47,790 bases of DNA from Albidovulum sp. (lineage in GTDB: Bacteria; Pseudomonadota; Alphaproteobacteria; Rhodobacterales; Rhodobacteraceae). Below, one piece after another: positions 42,957-47,790 of the stretch. Both the position numbers and the translations under genes were made by a program. The notes under the pieces are model-generated. The model had not been told where the DNA came from. It searched no databases and saw nothing but the letters and a program-made list of their open reading frames with translations. Where the stretch lies: contig JAUQYA010000087.1 of assembly GCA_030837785.1 (NCBI GenBank), forward strand, positions 1-47,790. Reading direction: 5' to 3'. Positions within the stretch are counted from its first letter, which is position 1. The number at the start of each line of letters is the position of its first letter.

Positions 42957-45900
42957 GACGCGATGACGCCAGCGCGCGACAGGTTCAGGCGGCCGACCCG
43001 GCGGCCTCGACCTGGCTTTCGGCGAACGCCGGATCGGGCAAGACCAGGGTGCTGACCGACCGGGTGGCACGGCTGCTTCTAGGGGGAACCGAGCCGCAGC
43101 GCATCCTCTGCCTGACCTACACCACGTCCGCCGCGAGCGAGATGCAGAACCGCCTGTTCCGCCGCCTGGGCGAATGGGCGATGCTGCCCGAACCGGCGTT
43201 GCGCGGGGCTTTGACCGCGCTCGGGGTGGATGGCCCGGTCGACGCCGATACGCTGGCCCGCGCCCGGCGGCTTTTCGCACGCGCCGTCGAGACCCCCGGG
43301 GGGCTGAAGATCCAGACGATCCACTCGTTCTGCGCGGGCCTTCTGCGGCGCTTCCCGCTCGAGGCCGGTGTGTCGCCGGATTTTTCGGAACTCGACGATC
43401 GCGCCGCCCGCCTTCTGCGAGAGAGCATCGCCGAAGACATGGCGGCCGGTGGCGATCAGGCCGCGTTCGACGCCGGGGTGAGCGTCATGTCGGGCGAGGA
43501 CATCGCCGCCTTTCTTGCCGAATTGTGCCGGAACAGGGACGGTTTTCCTGCTTCCATCGACCGCGACGGCGTACTTGCCGACTTCGGATTGCCCGCCGGC
43601 TTTGACGAGGCCCGCCTTGTCGGCGAGACTCTGGCGCCCGGCGATTCGGCATTGCTGCGCAGCCTCGTTCCGCTCCTTGCCGGGGGTATGGCTTCCGACA
43701 TCACGGCGGGCGGCAGGATTGCGGCCGCGCTGTCCCTGCCAGCGGGGGCGGAGATGCTCGCCGCGCTCGAGGGCGTGTTCCTTTATGGCGCCAAGGCCAA
43801 GGCGGGCGCCCATACCGCCAAGCTCGGCGACTTTCCCAGGAAAGCGCTGCGCGAGGGGCATGCCGCCGCGCTCATGCCCGAGATCGAAGCGCTCATGTCC
43901 CGCGTGGAAGCGGGCCGCGACCGCCGCCTTGCGCTTGCCGCTGCCGAGAAGACCCATGCGCTCCACCGCTTCGCCTCGGCATTCCTGCCACGCTACGAGG
44001 CGCAGAAGGCCCGTGCCGGCCGGCTCGACTTCGACGACCTCATCAGTCGCTCCGCCCGGCTCCTGTCGGACCGGGAGGTGGCGGCATGGGTTCTGTTCCG
44101 TCTTGACGGCGGCATCGACCATATACTCGTGGACGAGGCGCAGGACACCAGCCCCGGCCAGTGGCAGGTGATCGAACGTCTGGCCGACGAGTTCACCACC
44201 GGCGAAAGTGCGCGCGGCATCGAACGGACGATCTTCGTCGTCGGTGACAAGAAGCAGTCGATCTATTCCTTCCAGGGCGCCGATCTGGCCGCCTTCGACG
44301 CGATGCGGGGCCATTTCGCGCTGAAATACGCGCAGATCGGCCGGGCGGTTCTGACCCTGGAGCTGGAACATTCCTTCCGGTCTTCGGACGCGATCCTGCG
44401 CGTGGTGGATCTCACCTTCGACGAACGGGTGAGCCGCGGGCTGGGCGGATCGCCGAAGCACATCGCCTTCCACGGCAGCCTGCCTGGGCGGGTGGATATC
44501 TGGCCGCTGGTGCCGAAAGCCGAGGATCCGGAGCCCGAGAACTGGTTCGACCCGGTCGACCTTCTGCCCGAGGACCATCACAACGTCGTGCTGGCGCGCC
44601 GGATCGCCGCGGAAATCCGGCGCATGATCGACACCGGCGTCGCCATCCGGACGAAGGCCGGGACCCGGGCGGTTCACGAAGGCGATTTCCTTATCCTCGT
44701 GCAGCGCCGGTCGGACCTCTTCCACGAGATCATCCGCGCCTGCAAGGCGAGAGACCTGCAGATCGCGGGGGCCGATCGGCTGAAGATCGGCGGCGAGCTT
44801 GCGGTGAAGGACCTGACCGCGTTCCTGCGCTTCCTTGCGACGCCCGAGGACGACCTGTCGCTTGCGGCCGCGCTCCGCTCGCCGCTCTTCGGCTGGACCG
44901 AGGGGGCGCTCTACGGCCTCGCCAGGCCGCGCCCGCCGAAAAGCTTCCTCTGGACTGCCCTGCGCACCCGGACCGACGACCACGCGGCGACGCTCGCGAT
45001 CCTGAACGATCTGCGGGACGAGGCCGACTACCTGCGGCCCTTCGAACTCCTGGAGCGGATCCTGACACGCCACGGCGGCCGCGAACGGCTGGTGGCACGT
45101 CTCGGTGCCGAAGCCGAGGACGGCATCGACGCGCTTCTGGCCCAGGCGCTCGCATTCGAACACGCCGAGGTGCCGAGCCTCACGGGGTTCCTTGCCTGGC
45201 TCGACGCCGACGAGGTGGAAATCAAGCGGCGGCTCGACACCGCCCCGCGTGCGATCCGGGTGATGACGGTGCATGGTGCGAAGGGGCTCGAGTCCCCGAT
45301 CGTGATCCTGCCCGACACCGCCAAACGGCGTGACGAAGTGCGCGACAACGTCCTCGGCGTCAACGGCCGGGCCGTCTGGAAGACGCTGGCCGAAGACACC
45401 CCGGCGCTGATTGCGGCGGAACGCGCGGCCCTTCTCGAACGCCAGCGGGACGAGCGGATGCGACTTCTCTACGTCGCGATGACGCGGGCGGAAAGCTGGC
45501 TGATCGTCTGTGGCACGGGGGACGCCGGCGACGGGGCGGAAAGCTGGCATGCGCTGGTGGCCGACGGCGTGGAAAAGGCGGGCGCGGTGGACCTGCCGAC
45601 CGAAAGCGGCATCGGGCGACGCCACGAACACGGGTGCTGGCCCGAGCCGATGGCCGCAGCCGCGCCCGAGGCGCCAGCGGCATTTGAGATGCCGGACTGG
45701 GCGCGCGCGCGGCCCGCCGCATCGGTTGCAACGGAAAGCGCGCTGTCGCCCTCCGCGCTCGGCGGCGCCAAGGCTCTGCCGGGGGAGGGTGCGCTTGACG
45801 AGGAGACCGCATTGCGCCGGGGGACGATGCTTCACCGACTTCTGGAACATCTGCCGCTCTGGCCCGAGCCGGGCTGGCCCGGCATCGCGGCGGGACTCTT

Positions 45901-46324
45901 GTCCGGCGGGCCTGAGAGCGCTGATTCAGCTGAAGTAGAGGCTGTTCTGCAAGAGGCTCGGCACACACTCACCTCGCCCGACATGGCGGGTCTCCTCGGG
46001 CCCGGGGCGCTTGTCGAGGTCGAACTGACGGCCCGTGTCCCGATGCTTGGCGGGCGGCTTCTGCACGGAACGATCGACCGGTTGCTGGTTGGCAACGCGC
46101 GGATCCTTGCCGTCGACTACAAGTCGAACGCGGTCGTGCCAGAGCGGCCCCAGGACGTGCCGGACGGAATCCTCCGCCAGATGGGCGCCTATGCCGCCAT
46201 GCTGGAAGAAATCTATCCCGGCCACACGGTCGAAACCGCGATCCTCTGGACCCGCACCGGAAAGCTGATGCCGCTGCCTCCCGAGATGGTGAGGGCAGCA
46301 CTCGCCGCGACCACCATCCCTTGA
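42953..46324 (+). CDS. addA: double-strand break repair helicase-nuclease AddA
   Basis: 1123-residue UvrD/Rep-type helicase fused to a C-terminal nuclease. Walker A is SANAGSGKTRVL (Lys30), then LCLTYTTSAASEM. The Walker B region is ILVDEAQDTSPGQWQVIE, motif III is VVGDKKQSIYSFQGAD, and motif V is VMTVHGAKGLE. The nuclease core is ILAVDYKSNAV near the end. It resects broken ends up to Chi-like sites for RecA loading. The start overlaps addB by four bases. A 923-residue open frame on the other strand inside it is a GC-shadow. Confidence 0.97.
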   Translation: MRRDDASARQVQAADPAASTWLSANAGSGKTRVLTDRVARLLLGGTEPQRILCLTYTTSAASEMQNRLFRRLGEWAMLPEPALRGALTALGVDGPVDADTLARARRLFARAVETPGGLKIQTIHSFCAGLLRRFPLEAGVSPDFSELDDRAARLLRESIAEDMAAGGDQAAFDAGVSVMSGEDIAAFLAELCRNRDGFPASIDRDGVLADFGLPAGFDEARLVGETLAPGDSALLRSLVPLLAGGMASDITAGGRIAAALSLPAGAEMLAALEGVFLYGAKAKAGAHTAKLGDFPRKALREGHAAALMPEIEALMSRVEAGRDRRLALAAAEKTHALHRFASAFLPRYEAQKARAGRLDFDDLISRSARLLSDREVAAWVLFRLDGGIDHILVDEAQDTSPGQWQVIERLADEFTTGESARGIERTIFVVGDKKQSIYSFQGADLAAFDAMRGHFALKYAQIGRAVLTLELEHSFRSSDAILRVVDLTFDERVSRGLGGSPKHIAFHGSLPGRVDIWPLVPKAEDPEPENWFDPVDLLPEDHHNVVLARRIAAEIRRMIDTGVAIRTKAGTRAVHEGDFLILVQRRSDLFHEIIRACKARDLQIAGADRLKIGGELAVKDLTAFLRFLATPEDDLSLAAALRSPLFGWTEGALYGLARPRPPKSFLWTALRTRTDDHAATLAILNDLRDEADYLRPFELLERILTRHGGRERLVARLGAEAEDGIDALLAQALAFEHAEVPSLTGFLAWLDADEVEIKRRLDTAPRAIRVMTVHGAKGLESPIVILPDTAKRRDEVRDNVLGVNGRAVWKTLAEDTPALIAAERAALLERQRDERMRLLYVAMTRAESWLIVCGTGDAGDGAESWHALVADGVEKAGAVDLPTESGIGRRHEHGCWPEPMAAAAPEAPAAFEMPDWARARPAASVATESALSPSALGGAKALPGEGALDEETALRRGTMLHRLLEHLPLWPEPGWPGIAAGLLSGGPESADSAEVEAVLQEARHTLTSPDMAGLLGPGALVEVELTARVPMLGGRLLHGTIDRLLVGNARILAVDYKSNAVVPERPQDVPDGILRQMGAYAAMLEEIYPGHTVETAILWTRTGKLMPLPPEMVRAALAATTIP

Positions 46325-46381
46325 CGTCCCCGGCGGCCATCCATACGTTCTGACCAAAGCTTCCCCGATTGGAGAATGATC

Positions 46382-46702
46382 ATGGCCACCGTCGCCGTCA
46401 CCGATGCCAACTTTGATGCCGAAGTCCGCAATTCCGCAATTCCAGTCGTCGTCGACTTCTGGGCGGAATGGTGCGGCCCCTGCAAGCAGATCGGCCCCGC
46501 GCTGGAGGAACTGTCGGAGCACTACGCCGGCAAGGTGAAGATCGCCAAGGTCAACGTTGATGACCACCCCGACCTGCCGATGCAGTTCGGGGTGCGCGGA
46601 ATTCCGGCGCTGTTCATGTTCAAGGGTGGCGAGGTCGTATCCAACAAGGTCGGCGCCGCGCCGAAGGCCGCGTTGCAGAACTGGATCGACTCGGCGATCT
46701 GA
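46382..46702 (+). CDS. trxA: thioredoxin TrxA
   Basis: 106-residue thioredoxin with the redox pair Cys31-Cys34 in FWAEWCGPCKQI and the cis-proline region VRGIPALFMFKGG. The ribosome-binding GGAGA at 46371-46375 is too close to the ATG at 46376 and correctly spaced for the ATG at 46382, which decides the start. It is followed by an intrinsic terminator. Position downstream of addA is usual in alphaproteobacteria. Confidence 0.96.
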   Translation: MATVAVTDANFDAEVRNSAIPVVVDFWAEWCGPCKQIGPALEELSEHYAGKVKIAKVNVDDHPDLPMQFGVRGIPALFMFKGGEVVSNKVGAAPKAALQNWIDSAI

Positions 46703-46726
46703 ACGCGGTGCATCCGCGCGGCCCCG

Positions 46727-46748
46727 GGGCGCCTTCGGGCGCCCTTTT
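46727..46748 (+). terminator. intrinsic terminator of trxA
   Basis: GGGCGCC (46727-46733), a TTCG tetraloop and GGCGCCC (46738-46744) followed by TTTT (46745-46748). The stable UUCG loop and T-run make it a typical intrinsic terminator 25 bases after the trxA stop. Confidence 0.9.
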
Positions 46749-46760
46749 GCATGGCCGGTT

Positions 46761-46793
46761 GCGGCCCGGTTGCGCCCCGGTTGCGCCCCGGGG
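46761..46793. repeat. 11-bp tandem repeat in the hslV upstream region
   Basis: Three head-to-tail 11-base units (GCGGCCCGGTT, GCGCCCCGGTT, GCGCCCCGGGG), with a partial unit before them, in the 132-bp gap between trxA and hslV. Each junction creates TTGCG, a -35-like hexamer, so the array repeats a promoter half at one-helical-turn spacing. Confidence 0.6.
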
Positions 46794-46811
46794 CCGCCGC
46801 CGCCATATAGG
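46781..46811 (+). promoter_or_regulatory. hslV promoter candidate, heat-shock-like
   Basis: TTGCGC (46781-46786), then 17 bases, then CATATA (46804-46809), about 25 bases before the hslV ATG. The -10 reads CGCCATATAG, similar to the CCCCAT-type -10 of RpoH promoters, which fits a protease induced by heat in many bacteria. The exact sigma factor is inference. Confidence 0.4.
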
Positions 46812-46834
46812 ACCGGACGAACGGAGGGGGCCGA

Positions 46835-47392
46835 ATGGCGGACAACGATTTCCCAGGGTGGCACGGCACGACGATCCTCGGCGTGCGACGGGGCGGCGAG
46901 GTGGTCGTGGCGGGCGACGGTCAGGTGAGCCTCGGCCAGACCGTCATCAAGGGCACGGCGCGCAAGGTGCGCCGGCTGTCGCCCGGCGGCCGCGACGTGG
47001 TGGTCGGCTTCGCCGGGTCCACGGCGGATGCCTTCACCCTGCTCGAGCGGCTGGAGAAGAAGCTCGAGGCGGCGCCGGGCCAGCTTGTCCGCGCCTGCGT
47101 GGAGCTGGCGAAGGACTGGCGCACCGACAAGTATCTGCAGAAGCTCGAGGCGATGCTGATCGTCACTGATGGCACGACGCTTCTGGTCGTCACCGGCGCG
47201 GGCGACGTGCTGGAGCCCGAGCATGACGTGGCCGCCATCGGGTCGGGCGGGAACTTCGCCCTTGCCGCCGCGCGCGGGCTGATGGAGACGGACCTTTCCG
47301 CCGAGGAGATCGCGCGGAAGGCGATGGCGATCGCCGCCGACATCTGCGTCTACACCAACGGCAACCTGACGGTGGAGCGGATCGGCGCCTGA
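46835..47392 (+). CDS. hslV: ATP-dependent protease subunit HslV
   Basis: 185-residue Ntn-hydrolase peptidase subunit of the HslUV (ClpQY) protease. The catalytic threonine is Thr12 in WHGTTILGVRR, exposed after removal of the first 11 residues. Family blocks VVAGDGQVSLGQTV, GFAGSTADAFTLLERLE, AIGSGGNFALAAARGL and ICVYTNGNLTVE are present. GGAGGGGG precedes the ATG. The ATPase gene hslU, often next, does not follow here within the window; a convergent regulator does. Confidence 0.97.
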   Translation: MADNDFPGWHGTTILGVRRGGEVVVAGDGQVSLGQTVIKGTARKVRRLSPGGRDVVVGFAGSTADAFTLLERLEKKLEAAPGQLVRACVELAKDWRTDKYLQKLEAMLIVTDGTTLLVVTGAGDVLEPEHDVAAIGSGGNFALAAARGLMETDLSAEEIARKAMAIAADICVYTNGNLTVERIGA

Positions 47393-47407
47393 GTTGCCTC
47401 AGGCGCC
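47384..47407. terminator. perfect stem-loop made of both convergent gene ends
   Basis: GGCGCCTGAG (47384-47393), loop TTGC, and CTCAGGCGCC (47398-47407) form a perfect 10-bp stem that includes the stop codons of hslV and the WYL gene. Both proteins therefore end in Gly-Ala-stop. There is no plus-strand T-run beyond TTCCTTCTC. Two-way termination is the likely role. Confidence 0.65.
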
Positions 47408-47790
47408 TTCCTTCTCGACCAGACCTTCCAGCAGCGCCATACGCTCGTCGGCAAAATCGCCGGCCTGCACGGTGACGTCGCGCATCGCCCGCACGAAGAA
47501 CTGGCGGTAGCCTTGGCGCTCCTCGCAGTAGGCGAGCAGCTTCACCCCCTGCGGCGGGTGGACCAGTGCCAGCGGCAGGACCGTGCGCACGGACTCGTTG
47601 TCCGACAGGTCGGTATAGCCGAAGGCCACCGGGCGGCTGTCGCGGATCGCATCGTGCAGAAGCGAGAGGTCGGGTCCGGCCGCAGCGGGCGCGTCCTCGC
47701 GCCAGTAGGACGAGGGCCGGACATCCAGCTTGCGGTAGAGGCGGTAGAGAAGCGCGCCTTCCGGATCGGTCTCGGCCAGCCGTGCGGCGG
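47399..47790 (-). CDS. WYL-domain transcriptional regulator, N-terminus beyond window
   Basis: About 130 C-terminal residues of a minus-strand gene that runs off the right edge. The end contains the WYL-domain pattern LLHDAIRDSRPVAFGYTD, RTVLPLALVHPPQGVKLLAYCEERQGYRQFFVRAMRDV. WYL regulators bind nucleic acid or nucleotide ligands through this domain and usually carry an N-terminal helix-turn-helix, which is not visible here. The frame has no stop up to the window edge, so an internal GTG at 47629 is not the true start. It converges with hslV. Confidence 0.75.
   Translation of the reverse strand, partial: AARLAETDPEGALLYRLYRKLDVRPSSYWREDAPAAAGPDLSLLHDAIRDSRPVAFGYTDLSDNESVRTVLPLALVHPPQGVKLLAYCEERQGYRQFFVRAMRDVTVQAGDFADERMALLEGLVEKEGA

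Noticed and set aside
43079..45850. 923-residue minus-strand open frame inside addA
   Set aside because: Antisense to AddA helicase motifs; low-complexity Arg/His/Gly composition and no ribosome-binding site.

Overview
The window is high-GC, tightly packed alphaproteobacterial chromosome, most likely from the Rhodobacteraceae (Rhodobacterales). The main pointers are BluE, the Rhodobacterales-type L-threonine kinase of B12 synthesis; a RegB/SenC/RegA/HvrA redox-regulation cluster near ahcY, as in Rhodobacter; a hemD-mic60-hemY cluster divergent from tsaD-gpsA; and a perfect CtrA-type TTAA-N7-TTAA site. I see no insertion sequence, prophage, CRISPR array or rRNA. One tRNA gene (Thr, anticodon CGU) is present.

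Layout. 1-8158: late cobalamin synthesis (cobO, cobQ, cobC, cobD, bluE, a histidine phosphatase, cobU, cobT, cobS). A cobalamin riboswitch lies at the left edge on the minus strand and reads out of the window. A palindromic dispersed repeat lies between cobO and cobQ. 8159-19707: a catabolic island. A plus-strand operon (class III aminotransferase, glutamine-synthetase-like gamma-glutamyl ligase, class V aminotransferase) converges on a minus-strand spermidine/putrescine-type ABC importer with a Tat-exported binding protein. A LysR regulator is divergent from creatininase, and creatinase faces creatininase. 19966-21652: a beta-CASP metallo-hydrolase and tRNA-Thr. 21844-28219: hemD-mic60-hemY leftward, tsaD-gpsA-yciI-EVE rightward. 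28512-33187: DUF2853 protein, methyltransferase, ahcY, acyltransferase, HD hydrolase, HvrA. 33299-37762: RegA, SenC, RegB and a PAS protein. 37811-46324: tsaE, amgK, murU, addB, addA. 46382-47790: trxA, hslV and a truncated WYL-domain regulator.

How genes work together. The B12 genes carry out corrin adenosylation, amidation, aminopropanol-phosphate supply and nucleotide-loop assembly. The island should convert creatinine to creatine and then to sarcosine plus urea. The importer gene potD and creatinase share a 26-bp promoter motif at the same distance from their start codons and from a CTAG -10 element. This links the importer to creatine/creatinine use, probably through the LysR protein. 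The role of the gamma-glutamyl ligase and the two PLP enzymes in this island is not known to me and is the most promising unexplained system in the window. RegB/RegA with HvrA and SenC form the redox regulon core. AmgK/MurU recycle cell-wall sugars and AddAB repairs double-strand breaks.

Convergent gene pairs repeatedly place perfect or near-perfect hairpins over or between their stop codons (cobQ/cobC, hslV/WYL). Many long open frames opposite the genes are shadows caused by the high GC content and are not annotated.
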